The notes under the pieces were generated by a model. It did no database searches, was not told the origin of the DNA, and saw nothing but the letters and a program-made list of their open reading frames with translations. Position numbers and translations under genes: made by a program. A stretch of DNA of 64,000 nt from CAYWMY01 sp046352935 (GTDB lineage Bacteria; Pseudomonadota; Gammaproteobacteria; Steroidobacterales; Steroidobacteraceae): positions 256,341 through 320,340 of the forward strand of contig JAXMGR010000001.1 in the NCBI GenBank assembly GCA_046352935.1, read 5' to 3'. Shown here one piece after another: positions 51,738-59,971 of this stretch (position 1 is its first letter; every line of letters begins with the position of its first letter).

Positions 51738-53183
51738 ATGGCGACCTGGCGGCCTCCCGAGCGCATTCGCCACCGGCCGTTGCAGGATCCCTGGCCGGAT
51801 ACCCGCGAGGCACACGCTTCGCGGCTCTTTTCTCCGATCGCAGTGGGGCCGTTGAGGCTCGCACAGCGTACCTGGGTGCCTGCGATGGTGCCCTGGCGGG
51901 CGAGCGACGCGGGATTCGTCACACCGGCGGTGCTCGAGTGGTACGAGCGTTTCGCGCGCGGTCGGCCCGGCGCGCTGGTCGTCGAGGCCACCGGCATCCG
52001 TGACGTGCCGAGCGGGCCGTTGCTCCGCATCGGCGATGATCGCTTCCTGCCCGGTCTTCGGGACCTCGTCGAGCGGGTGCGGCATGCGAGCGGCGGCGAA
52101 ACGCGGCTACTGATCCAGATCATCGATTTCCTGAACATCCGCCGTCGACCCGAGCCTGCGAAGTTCTTCGCGCGCTTCCTGGCGGTGACCGACGAGCACC
52201 GGCGCCGACTCGACATGCCCGATGCGGCGGAGGTCGAGGTGCGTGCACGCCTCGCGGCTGCGTCGGACGAGCAACTCCAGAAATTGCTGTCGGCGCGCGA
52301 GATCGAAGCACTGCGCATGGGTGAACGCGAAAGCGTGAGCGACATGGACCGGCAGCACATCCGGGAATTGCCCCAGGTCCTGCCGCCCCTGTTCGCGGCG
52401 GCGGCGCACCGGGCGGAGCTCGCGGGCTTCGACGGCGTCGAACTGCACTTCGCCCATGCCTACACCATGGCCTCGTTCCTGTCGGCAACGAACCACCGAA
52501 CGGACGGCTACGGCGGCTCGCGCGCGGGCCGCGTGCGCCTGCCGCTCGAGGTGTTCCGCGCGGTGCGCGAGGCGGTCAGCCGTGATTTCGCGGTGGGCGC
52601 CCGCATGCTCGCCGAGGAATGCATCGCGGGCGGCAGCGACATCGTCGATGCTGATTCCTTCGCCTGCGAATTCGCCCGCGCCGGGATGGATTTCATCTCC
52701 CTGTCGCGTGGCGGGAAGTTCGACGATGCGATGCAGCCGAAGGTCGGGGAGGCTGCCTACCCATACACGGGTCCCAGCGGCTACGAGTGCATGCCCTCGT
52801 ACTTTTCGGACGCGCGCGGCCCGTTCGGCCGCAATCGCGCCGCCACAAGGTGCGTACGCGGCGCCTTGCGCGAGGCCGGATTCGAGACGCCCGTCGTGCT
52901 CGCCGGTGGCATCCACCATTTCCGTCAGGCCGAACAGGCCATCGCGGCTGGCGAGGCGGACATCGTCGCTCTGGCGCGCCAGGCTCTCGCCGACCCCGAC
53001 TGGTTCATCAAGGTTCGTGAAGGTCGCGGCGCGGAAGTGCGCCTGTGCCGATACACGAACTACTGCGAGGCACTGGACCAGCGCCATCGCGAAGTCACCT
53101 GCGAGCTGTGGGACCGCGAGGCCCTGGATGTTCCCGGCGTCTCTCGCTCACGCGACGGGAAGCGCCGGCTCGTGCCGCCGTGA
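51738..53183 (+). CDS. Old Yellow Enzyme-family NADH:flavin oxidoreductase
   Basis: 481 residues. OYE barrel marks: LFSPIAVGPLRLAQRTWVPA, GVELHFAHAYTMASFLSATN then HRTDGYGGSRAGRVRLPLEV (active-site His region and GG-S), VVLAGGIHHFRQAEQAIAAG and GEADIVALARQALADPDWFI. A C-terminal Cys cluster, VRLCRYTNYCEALDQRHREV then TCELWD, hints at a metal or Fe-S site, though spacing is not the 2,4-dienoyl-CoA reductase type. An insertion of about 60 residues (RPEPAKFFARFLAVTDEHRR onward) is unusual. Probably a second ring- or enoyl-reducing enzyme of the operon, of which it is the last gene. Confidence 0.87.
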   Translation: MATWRPPERIRHRPLQDPWPDTREAHASRLFSPIAVGPLRLAQRTWVPAMVPWRASDAGFVTPAVLEWYERFARGRPGALVVEATGIRDVPSGPLLRIGDDRFLPGLRDLVERVRHASGGETRLLIQIIDFLNIRRRPEPAKFFARFLAVTDEHRRRLDMPDAAEVEVRARLAAASDEQLQKLLSAREIEALRMGERESVSDMDRQHIRELPQVLPPLFAAAAHRAELAGFDGVELHFAHAYTMASFLSATNHRTDGYGGSRAGRVRLPLEVFRAVREAVSRDFAVGARMLAEECIAGGSDIVDADSFACEFARAGMDFISLSRGGKFDDAMQPKVGEAAYPYTGPSGYECMPSYFSDARGPFGRNRAATRCVRGALREAGFETPVVLAGGIHHFRQAEQAIAAGEADIVALARQALADPDWFIKVREGRGAEVRLCRYTNYCEALDQRHREVTCELWDREALDVPGVSRSRDGKRRLVPP

Positions 53184-53256
53184 GCGGTGCCACGGACATG
53201 CCGTCGACACCCGGGAGTGCGCGTCGGTGGCGCCGGTCAGCGGCATCCGCAGAGTC

Positions 53257-55005
53257 CTATCGGTGTCGCAGCGTCGCGGTCTGCGCCAGATCGATCTCCA
53301 GCGTACGCGGATCGATCACGACGCCGTAGTCGCGGCGGGCGTGCTCGACGGACACAAGACCGTCGCGCACGTCCCGCTGCACGCGTGCAGCGGGACGTCT
53401 GAACGGGTCTCCGTAGCCGCCGCCGCCGCTCTCGTAGATCTCGAACACGTCACCCTCGTCGAGCGCGTAGAAACTCTCGGCGTCGACCTTGATGACATCC
53501 TCGCCCTTGTAGAGGTTCAGGCGGTGATGCGGCGCGCCCTTGCCGCCCTCGAGGCCGAAGGGGGCCGTCACGTCGTGTATGCCGCCGCCGAAATTGGCAG
53601 CCGGGATGCCGTTCGTGTCCACGCGCCAGCGGTAGATCGTGCCCATGCCACCGCGCCATTCGCCCGCACCGGCGCTGTCCGGCCAGAACTCGTACTGCAG
53701 CACCGTGAACGGGTCGACGAGCTCGTGCAGCTCCGGGTCGGGCGCCCGCAGGCCGCCGGCGCAGACGACCGTGCCGAGATGATCCCACCCGTCGCGGCCC
53801 TTCGAGGCGCCGCCGCCGCCCTTGCACATGAAATGGATGTCACCGAACGGCCGGCCCGTGCGCGGGTTGAAGCCCATCGTGGCGGGCGCGCACCACCGCG
53901 CCCAGCAAGCGTCGACGCGGTCCGGCACGGCCTGCGCGAGTGCGAGCCAGACGGCCTCGATGATCGCCTGCGCCGTTGCGATGGTGCAGCCGGTGACCGC
54001 GGCGGGTTCCTGCGGGTTCACGATGGTGCCGGCGGGTGCGATCACCCTGAGTGCGCGCAGGGCGCCCTCGTTGAAGCGGATGTCCGAGCCCACCGACATG
54101 AACAGCGCCAGATATGCCGACGAGGCCGTGTTGGGCAGCGTGCTGTTGATGTAGCCGGCGGCCTGCGGGGCGCTGCCGGTGAAGTCGAAAGTGATTGTGC
54201 CCCGACTCACCTTCAGCGACACCCGGATCGCGAGCATGCGGTCCTTGATCACACCGTCGTGGTCCATGAGGCGCTCGGCGGTGTAGACGCCGTCCGGCAC
54301 CTTGCGGATCGCACCGCGCATCTGCTGTTCGGAGGCGTCGAAGATCGCGTCGATCGCCGCGTTCAGCGTGGGCAGCCCGTACTTACCGATCAGCGCCTTG
54401 AGACTGCGTTCGCCGATCGTGACGGCGCCGACCTGGCATTGCAGATCGCCCTCCACGAGGAAGGGCAGGTGCACGTTGAGCAGGATCGTGTCCCACAGGG
54501 CGCGGTTCGGCTTGCCGCGGATGTACAGCTTCGCGGGGGGGATGCGGATGCCTTCCTCCCAGACGACCTTCGCTGCCGGGTTGTAGCCGGCGACGCCGCC
54601 GCCGCCCACGTCGGCATGATGTCCCTTGGAGACCGACCAGAACGCGAGCCGGCCCTGGTCGAACACCGGCTTTGCGATGGTGATGTCCGGCGGATGATTG
54701 TTGCCGCGATACGGGTCGTTCAGGATGAAGACGTCGCCGTCCTCGATGTCGCCCGCGAACGTGGCCGCGATGCTGCGGATCGCGTACGGCAGTGCGCCCA
54801 TCAGCACGGGGATGTAGGCGGTCTGCGCGACCAGCCGGCAGTCCGCATCGAAGATCGCCGTCACGAAGTCGCGCGCCTCCGAGAAGATCGGCGAGCGCGA
54901 CGTGCGCAGCATGGTCTGCCCGATTTCCTTGCTGATCGCATCGAGCCGGTTGCCGATGACCGACACCTTGATCTGGTCGGGTTTCACGGTCTTGCTCTTC
55001 GCCAT
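53257..55005 (-). CDS. HyuB-type subunit of an ATP-dependent carboxylase/lactamase
   Basis: 582 residues, beginning MAKSKTVKPDQIKVSVIGNR. HyuB/acetone carboxylase alpha-like blocks: ARDFVTAIFDADCRLVAQTA, GDVFILNDPYRGNNHPPDIT, SVSKGHHADVGGGG, and the C-terminal GGGGYGDPFRR. This family comprises N-methylhydantoinase B, oxoprolinase domains, caprolactamase and the carboxylating subunits of acetone and acetophenone carboxylases. With HyuA it uses ATP to carboxylate a ketone or enol, or to open a lactam; the sequence does not decide. Third gene of a minus-strand operon, 2 bases after hyuA. It is convergent with the OYE gene. Confidence 0.9.
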   Translation of the reverse strand: MAKSKTVKPDQIKVSVIGNRLDAISKEIGQTMLRTSRSPIFSEARDFVTAIFDADCRLVAQTAYIPVLMGALPYAIRSIAATFAGDIEDGDVFILNDPYRGNNHPPDITIAKPVFDQGRLAFWSVSKGHHADVGGGGVAGYNPAAKVVWEEGIRIPPAKLYIRGKPNRALWDTILLNVHLPFLVEGDLQCQVGAVTIGERSLKALIGKYGLPTLNAAIDAIFDASEQQMRGAIRKVPDGVYTAERLMDHDGVIKDRMLAIRVSLKVSRGTITFDFTGSAPQAAGYINSTLPNTASSAYLALFMSVGSDIRFNEGALRALRVIAPAGTIVNPQEPAAVTGCTIATAQAIIEAVWLALAQAVPDRVDACWARWCAPATMGFNPRTGRPFGDIHFMCKGGGGASKGRDGWDHLGTVVCAGGLRAPDPELHELVDPFTVLQYEFWPDSAGAGEWRGGMGTIYRWRVDTNGIPAANFGGGIHDVTAPFGLEGGKGAPHHRLNLYKGEDVIKVDAESFYALDEGDVFEIYESGGGGYGDPFRRPAARVQRDVRDGLVSVEHARRDYGVVIDPRTLEIDLAQTATLRHR

Positions 55006-55007
55006 GT

Positions 55008-57110
55008 TCAGCTCCTGCCGGAGAGCCGCTTCACGAGGGCGGCGGGGTTCTGGCCTTTCGGGTACATCAAGTAGTTGTCGAATTCGTCGCACTTCAGGTC
55101 GTAGTCCGGCGGCACGATGATGGTGGTCGTGGGCTGTTGCACGATGGCCGGCCCCTTGACCTGATGGCCGTTGTGCAGCTTCAGGCCGTCGTACACCGGC
55201 GTCTTCACGAAGCGGCCACCGAAACAGGCGGGTCGTCGGCCGACCAGCGCCTGCTCTGCAGTGCCCCGCGCCTTCGGCGAACGCGCGAATTCGGGTTTCG
55301 GCGTGACGCCGCGCGCGGTGACGCGCAGGTTGATGAGTTCGACGGGCATGCCCTTCATGGAATAGCCGTACAGGCCGTCGTGCCGCTCGTGGAAGTTCGC
55401 CACGATGCCGTCGAGCAGCTTCGCCGTCAGTCCCTTGCCGGGAGTGACCGGGACCTCGACCTCGTTGAACTGGCCGACGTAGCGCAGATCCATCGAATAG
55501 TTGATCTTCACGTTGCGCGCGGCGACGCCCTCGTCCGCGAGTGTCTGCTTCGCGGAGGAAGTCATCTCGCCGAACAGACGGCTCGCCTCGGCGAGATCGA
55601 CCTTGTCGATGTCGCGCGCGAAGGTACGCACGTAATCGTGCTGCAGGTCCGAGATCAGCATGCCTGCGGCGCAGAACACCGACGACTCGCGCGGGATCAT
55701 GACCAGCGGGATCTCCAGCTCACGCGCGATCGGTCCGGCGTGTATCGGCCCCGCGCCGCCGGCGACGATCAGCACGAACTCGCGGGGGTCGTAGCCGCGC
55801 TGCACGGAGACCACGCCGATCGCCGAGGCCATGTTTGCGTTGACGACCTGGTAGATGCCTTCCGCGGCCTTCAGAGTGTCGACCCCGAGCGGCTTCGCCA
55901 CGTGCTCCTCGACCGCGCGGGTCGCGGCGTCGACATCCAGCGTGAGCTGGCCGCCGTGGAATGCCTCGGCATCCAGATAGCCCAGCACCAGGTCGGCGTC
56001 GGTCACGGTGGGGCGTGTGCCGCCGCGGCGGTAGCAGGCCGGGCCCGGCTGGGCGCCGGCACTCGCCGGGCCCACGGCGAGGAGCCCGCCCGTCTCGATG
56101 CGCGCGATGGAGCCGCCGCCCGCACCGATGGTGTGGATGTCGAGGATCGGCGAGGCGATGCGGTGATCGCCGATGGTGCCGTCCGTCGTGACGGCCGGGC
56201 GTCCGTCCTTGATCAGCGCCGCCTCGAACGAGGTGCCGCCCATGTCCACGGTGATCACGTTGGCGAAGCCGTGGGTGGAACCGTAGAACACGCCGGCGCC
56301 AGGACCGCCGGCGGGGCCGGACAACAGCGTGTTGGATGCAAAGCGCTGCGCGACCTGTGGTGACATCACGCCGCCGTTCGACTGCATGATGAGCAGCCGT
56401 CCGTGGTAACCGCGGCTCTCGAGTTCGCGCTGCAGGCGCGACAGGTAGCGCGTCAGGATGGGGCCGGAGTAGGCGTTCAGCGCCGTCGTGCTGTGCCGTT
56501 CGTAGACGCGGATCTGCGGCAGGATCTCGGTCGACAGTGAGACGTACACGCCGGGCAGTTCCTCCTCGAGGATTTCGCGCGTACGCAGCTCGTGTGCGGG
56601 GTTGCGGAAGGACCACAAATAGGAAACGGCCACGGCCTCGACCTTCTCTTCACGGAAGAGCTTCGCTGCGCTGCGCACGTCCGCCTCGTTGAGCGGCGTC
56701 AGCTCCCGACCCTCGAGGTTGCAGCGCTCCTCCGCCACCTGTACCAGGTGGCGCGGCACCAGCGGGGCGGGCTGGCTGTATTTTTCGAACTGCCGCTCCT
56801 TGAGGCCGCGCCGCATGTTCAGCACGTCGCGGAATCCCTTGGTCGTGAGGAAGCCGGTCCGGGCGCCGGTACTCGTCAGCACGGCATTGGTCGTGATCGT
56901 CGTGCCGTGCACGATCGTGTCGACCTGCTGCAGGAACTCCGTGAGCGCCAGCCCCTCGTCCCGCGCGGCCTGTTCGAGGCCGTCGAAGAAGCCGATGGTG
57001 GGATCATCGGGCGTGGTCGAGGACTTGTAGACGCGCGCGGTCTTGCCTGCGCCGGATACCAGGAAGTCCGTGAAGGTTCCGCCCACGTCGACGCCAACGC
57101 GAAAACTCAT
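55008..57110 (-). CDS. HyuA-type ATPase subunit of an ATP-dependent carboxylase/lactamase
   Basis: 700 residues. The actin-like ATPase begins VGVDVGGTFTDFLVSGAGKT. DTIVHGTTITTNAVLTSTGA, TVDMGGTSFEAALIKDG and VAGGAGPIHAGPIARELEIP are the other nucleotide-fold blocks; the C-terminal PAIVQQPTTTIIVPPDYDLK is typical of HyuA and acetone carboxylase beta. It phosphorylates the substrate or (bi)carbonate to drive the HyuB reaction. It lies between hyuB and an unrecognised 214-residue gene, 25 bases after the latter. Confidence 0.92.
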   Translation of the reverse strand: MSFRVGVDVGGTFTDFLVSGAGKTARVYKSSTTPDDPTIGFFDGLEQAARDEGLALTEFLQQVDTIVHGTTITTNAVLTSTGARTGFLTTKGFRDVLNMRRGLKERQFEKYSQPAPLVPRHLVQVAEERCNLEGRELTPLNEADVRSAAKLFREEKVEAVAVSYLWSFRNPAHELRTREILEEELPGVYVSLSTEILPQIRVYERHSTTALNAYSGPILTRYLSRLQRELESRGYHGRLLIMQSNGGVMSPQVAQRFASNTLLSGPAGGPGAGVFYGSTHGFANVITVDMGGTSFEAALIKDGRPAVTTDGTIGDHRIASPILDIHTIGAGGGSIARIETGGLLAVGPASAGAQPGPACYRRGGTRPTVTDADLVLGYLDAEAFHGGQLTLDVDAATRAVEEHVAKPLGVDTLKAAEGIYQVVNANMASAIGVVSVQRGYDPREFVLIVAGGAGPIHAGPIARELEIPLVMIPRESSVFCAAGMLISDLQHDYVRTFARDIDKVDLAEASRLFGEMTSSAKQTLADEGVAARNVKINYSMDLRYVGQFNEVEVPVTPGKGLTAKLLDGIVANFHERHDGLYGYSMKGMPVELINLRVTARGVTPKPEFARSPKARGTAEQALVGRRPACFGGRFVKTPVYDGLKLHNGHQVKGPAIVQQPTTTIIVPPDYDLKCDEFDNYLMYPKGQNPAALVKRLSGRS

Positions 57111-57135
57111 TGCATCTGCTCCTCGCGATACCGCA

Positions 57136-57780
57136 TCAGGCCCTGGGAGCCTTCTTGGAAATGAAGGTCATGCAGGGCGTGCCCGTGACGCGCCCCTGGC
57201 TGTCGAAATCGCCGTAGCGGCCGCTCATGATCGGCAGGCCCCATTCTCCGGGCATGGTGTTGAACCAGAGTTCGGTATGGCCGCAATAATACGGCACACC
57301 CGTGCGATTGAAGGTCCAGGAGTAGGCCTTGCGGCTGACCCCGTGATTCATCGGATGGCGGTTGTCGCCGGCCAGCTTGCCTTCGACCATGAGACGCTGG
57401 CCGCTGGGGCAGTAATCGAGGTAAAAGGTGAACCGTTCGTCGTCTTCCTCGACCCGGAAGTCATAACCGTGCGACCGCAGGAACATCGCATAGAGCCCCG
57501 CGAGCTGTTCGGCGCCGGCGCGCGCGGCTTCCAGGAACACCGGCTTCCACAGTTTCTCGCCGAGGAAGCGCCAGGCGCGCTCGACCGCGGCCTCGCCCAG
57601 TTCCTGGGCGATGAAGTCGCAGAACGTCGCGCACATGTCGCCGTAGAAATCGTGGATGGGACGCCCTTCCGCCCAGATGGCATCGACGCCGGCGAGGGCG
57701 TCCTGCATGCGGCCCTCGCGGATCGCGGCGATCGTCTTCTGTCGCGCAGTCGTGACCCAGTCCTGTCGGTTCGTGGTCAT
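57136..57780 (-). CDS. Unknown protein, first gene of the HyuAB operon
   Basis: 214 residues, soluble, no signal peptide. The N-terminal half is helical (TTARQKTIAAIREGRMQDAL, WRFLGEKLWKPVFLEAARAG). The second half is rich in Tyr, Cys, His and Trp: FYLDYCPSGQRLM, NRHPMNHGVSRKAYSWTFNR and TGVPYYCGHTELWFNTMPGE. Cys and His in YCPSG, HPMNHG and YYCGH could bind metal or cofactor. It does not look like the zinc-ribbon gamma subunit of acetone carboxylase. I do not recognise the family. Co-transcription with hyuA (25-base gap) suggests a third subunit or an accessory enzyme. Confidence 0.78.
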   Translation of the reverse strand: MTTNRQDWVTTARQKTIAAIREGRMQDALAGVDAIWAEGRPIHDFYGDMCATFCDFIAQELGEAAVERAWRFLGEKLWKPVFLEAARAGAEQLAGLYAMFLRSHGYDFRVEEDDERFTFYLDYCPSGQRLMVEGKLAGDNRHPMNHGVSRKAYSWTFNRTGVPYYCGHTELWFNTMPGEWGLPIMSGRYGDFDSQGRVTGTPCMTFISKKAPRA

Positions 57781-57808
57781 CTCGCCCTCCGGCGGGCTCG
57801 CCGCGTGG

Positions 57809-57836
57809 TTGACGGTTTTTATTTTAAGCCTATAAT
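57809..57836 (+). promoter_or_regulatory. Sigma-70 promoter of the mutase operon
   Basis: TTGACG (57809-57814), 16-base spacer, then a perfect TATAAT (57831-57836) on the plus strand, 78 bases before the mutase GTG. This is the best sigma-70 promoter seen in the window. Confidence 0.75.
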
Positions 57837-57837
57837 A
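57820..57837. promoter_or_regulatory. Operator-like dyad over the mutase promoter
   Basis: An 18-base dyad, TATTTTAAGCCTATAATA, symmetric at 14 positions, covers the -10 and part of the spacer. Its core TTTTAAG-CC-TATA (57822-57834) is the motif also found at 40819 and 46007. A repressor bound here would occlude RNA polymerase at the mutase promoter and sits 40 bases from the divergent hyu-operon start codon. Confidence 0.55.
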
Positions 57838-57914
57838 TTTCGTCGAGGAAACTCTTTTTTCTCCTGCGGCGCAAGACAACAATTCCCCTTGGTTTCCGGC
57901 AACCGGGAGACGGT

Positions 57915-59564
57915 GTGAGCAAGACGGCGGCAGACGCGCAGGCACCGGCGCGCGATGCGGAAGAACAGCTGTTCGAAACCAACGCGGGTCTCGAGATCGG
58001 CGAGGTCTATGGTCCGGCCGACATCGAGGGCTTCGATGCGGTGCGCGATCTCGGCCGGCCCGGCGAGTTCCCGTTCGTGCGCGGACCCTACGCGGGAATG
58101 TACCGGACACGCATCTGGACACGACGTTTCCAGGTCGGCTTCGGCTCGCCGCAGGAAACCAATCAGCGCATCCGCTACCTGCACGCGAACGGCGCCAACG
58201 GTTTCGTCATCACGATCGACCTGCCGACCTCCTACGGCTTCGACTCCGACGCGGCGATCGCCGACGGTGAGGTCGGCGTCACCGGCGTCGCCATCAGCAC
58301 GCTCGAGGACATGGAGGCGCTGTACGAAGGCTTCGGTCCGGACCAGGTCTCCTACGCGCTGTCGATCCGCCCGCCCGTTTCGAGTGTCACGCTCGCCATG
58401 CTGGCCTGCGTCGCGGAGCAGCGCGGCGTGCCCCTGGCGCAGGTCATCGGTACCCAGCAGAACGACCCGTTCTTCCAGATGAGCGGCGGCCCGCTGCAGA
58501 CCATTACGGAATTCTTCCCGCTGGACGGCACGCTGCGGCTCTGCATCGACAACATCGAGTTCATCTCGACGCGGATGCCGCGTCTGAACTGGATGGTCAC
58601 GAACGGCTACAACCTCCGCGAGACCGGCGTCAACGCCATCCAGGACGGTGTGTTCACGCTGGGCCATGCCTTCGACATCTTCCGCATGGCGCAGGCCCGA
58701 GGCCTCGACCCCGACGTGTTTCCGCGCCGCGCCTCGTTCTTCCTCTCGGCGTCGATCGACTTCTTCGAGGAGATCGCGAAGTTCCGCGCCATGCGCCGCA
58801 TCTACGCGCGCACCATGCGCGAGACATTCGGTGCGACCAATCCGGAGTGCTGGCGCCTGCGCTTCTCGGTGCAGACGGCCGGCAACACGCTGACGACGCA
58901 GCAGCCCGAGGTGAACATCGTGCGCGCGGGCTACGAGGCCATGGCCGCCGTGTTCGGCGGTGCGCAATCCATCCACCTGTGCTCCTACGACGAGGGCCAC
59001 GGTCTGCCGACCGAGGAGTCCTCGCGCATCGCGCTGCGCACGCAGCAGGTGCTGGCCTACGAGACCGGCGTGACGAAGACCATCGATCCGCTCGCCGGGT
59101 CGTACTACGTCGAAGCCCTGACCAACCGCATGGAACAGGAGATCCGTCGCGGACTCGCGGCGCTCGGGGCGCAGGGCGGCATGGCGGCGGCGGTGAAGTC
59201 CGGCTGGCTCGAGGCCGAGATCAACAAGGCCCGCTATCGCAACCAGCAGGCGCTCGACGGCGGTCGACGCACGCAGGTCGGCGTCAACCGCTTCACGATC
59301 CCGAAGTCCGAGGAGCGCCCCGTCACCGTCCACAAGATCCGGGCCGACGAGTGGGGTGCGCGACGCGCCGAGTATCTGCGCCGGTACCGGGCGAGCCGCG
59401 ATGCCGGCGTCTGGGCGCAGGGCATCGCGCGGCTCGAACAGGCCTATCGGGCCGGCGAAAACATGGTGCCGGTGATCCAGCATGCCCTGCGCTGCAAGGC
59501 GACGATGGGCGAGATTCACGAGGCCATGCGGCGTGCGCATGGCTGGAAGGGGAAAGTGACATGA
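57915..59564 (+). CDS. B12-dependent acyl-CoA mutase large subunit, atypical active site
   Basis: 549 residues from a GTG with GGGAGA upstream. It is the catalytic TIM-barrel half of the methylmalonyl-CoA mutase family: RGPYAGMYRTRIWTRRFQVG, ITIDLPTSYGFDSDAAIADG, IGTQQND, PRRASFFLSASIDFFEEIAK, AVFGGAQSIHLCSYDEGHGL and KTIDPLAGSYYVEALT. By eye, against methylmalonyl-CoA mutase, Tyr89 is kept (Tyr63). The Arg207 region is rebuilt (FFQMSGGP), His244 is Asn233 (GYNLRETG) and His328 is Ser318 (RFSVQTAG). It is therefore unlikely to use methylmalonyl-CoA. The B12-binding subunit is encoded next (ATGA overlap), followed by ligase and MeaB, so a cobalamin radical rearrangement of some acyl-CoA is expected; the substrate is unknown. 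Confidence 0.9.
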   Translation: MSKTAADAQAPARDAEEQLFETNAGLEIGEVYGPADIEGFDAVRDLGRPGEFPFVRGPYAGMYRTRIWTRRFQVGFGSPQETNQRIRYLHANGANGFVITIDLPTSYGFDSDAAIADGEVGVTGVAISTLEDMEALYEGFGPDQVSYALSIRPPVSSVTLAMLACVAEQRGVPLAQVIGTQQNDPFFQMSGGPLQTITEFFPLDGTLRLCIDNIEFISTRMPRLNWMVTNGYNLRETGVNAIQDGVFTLGHAFDIFRMAQARGLDPDVFPRRASFFLSASIDFFEEIAKFRAMRRIYARTMRETFGATNPECWRLRFSVQTAGNTLTTQQPEVNIVRAGYEAMAAVFGGAQSIHLCSYDEGHGLPTEESSRIALRTQQVLAYETGVTKTIDPLAGSYYVEALTNRMEQEIRRGLAALGAQGGMAAAVKSGWLEAEINKARYRNQQALDGGRRTQVGVNRFTIPKSEERPVTVHKIRADEWGARRAEYLRRYRASRDAGVWAQGIARLEQAYRAGENMVPVIQHALRCKATMGEIHEAMRRAHGWKGKVT

Positions 59565-59971
59565 CGCCCCGGCGTCTGCTGCTGGCGAAGACCGGCCTAG
59601 ACTGCCACGACACCGGCATCGTGACCGTCGCGCAGAAGCTGCGCGAGGCAGGCTACGAGGTGATCTACCTCGGCCTGCACAACAGTCCGCAGGAGGTCGT
59701 GAAGGCCGCCATCGAGGAAGACGTGCATGCCATCGGTGTCAGCTATCTCTCGGGACAGCACATGACGCAGATGCGGCGGCTGCTCGACGCCATGCAGGCG
59801 GGCGGCCTCCAGGTTCCGGTGTTCTGCGGTGGCGTGATTCCCGAGGAGGATGCCGCGGCGCTCCGGGCCATGGGCGTCGCTGCGGTCATTCCACCCGGTA
59901 CACTCACCGCTGAACTGCTCCGGATCGTGGGCGGCGTCCTCGGACAGACGGCACCCGCGACGAGCGCGTGA
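59561..59971 (+). CDS. Cobalamin-binding small subunit of the acyl-CoA mutase
   Basis: 136 residues. The B12 motif DxHxxG is DCHDTG in LLAKTGLDCHDTGIVTVAQK; the second motif SxL is SYLSG, and GG is FCGGVIPEED. The His of DCHDTG should be the lower cobalt ligand (base-off/His-on). Length matches the separate small subunits of isobutyryl- and 2-hydroxyisobutyryl-CoA mutases. Start and stop overlap neighbouring genes (ATGA, GTGA), so stoichiometric expression with the large subunit is likely. Confidence 0.94.
   Translation: MTPRRLLLAKTGLDCHDTGIVTVAQKLREAGYEVIYLGLHNSPQEVVKAAIEEDVHAIGVSYLSGQHMTQMRRLLDAMQAGGLQVPVFCGGVIPEEDAAALRAMGVAAVIPPGTLTAELLRIVGGVLGQTAPATSA

Noticed and set aside
52456..55074. 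Plus-strand open frame of over 850 codons spanning the OYE gene end and opposite hyuB
   Set aside because: It shares the first part with the OYE gene in another frame and then runs antisense to hyuB, which is clearly coding.
57136..57780. Acetone carboxylase gamma subunit
   Set aside because: The length is greater, and the C-x-C-GH and CPEC zinc-ribbon pattern of that subunit is absent; position next to hyuA was the only support.
57915..59564. Methylmalonyl-CoA or 2-hydroxyisobutyryl-CoA mutase as a specific name
   Set aside because: Residues at the Arg207, His244 and His328 positions differ from both, so a specific substrate name would be misleading.
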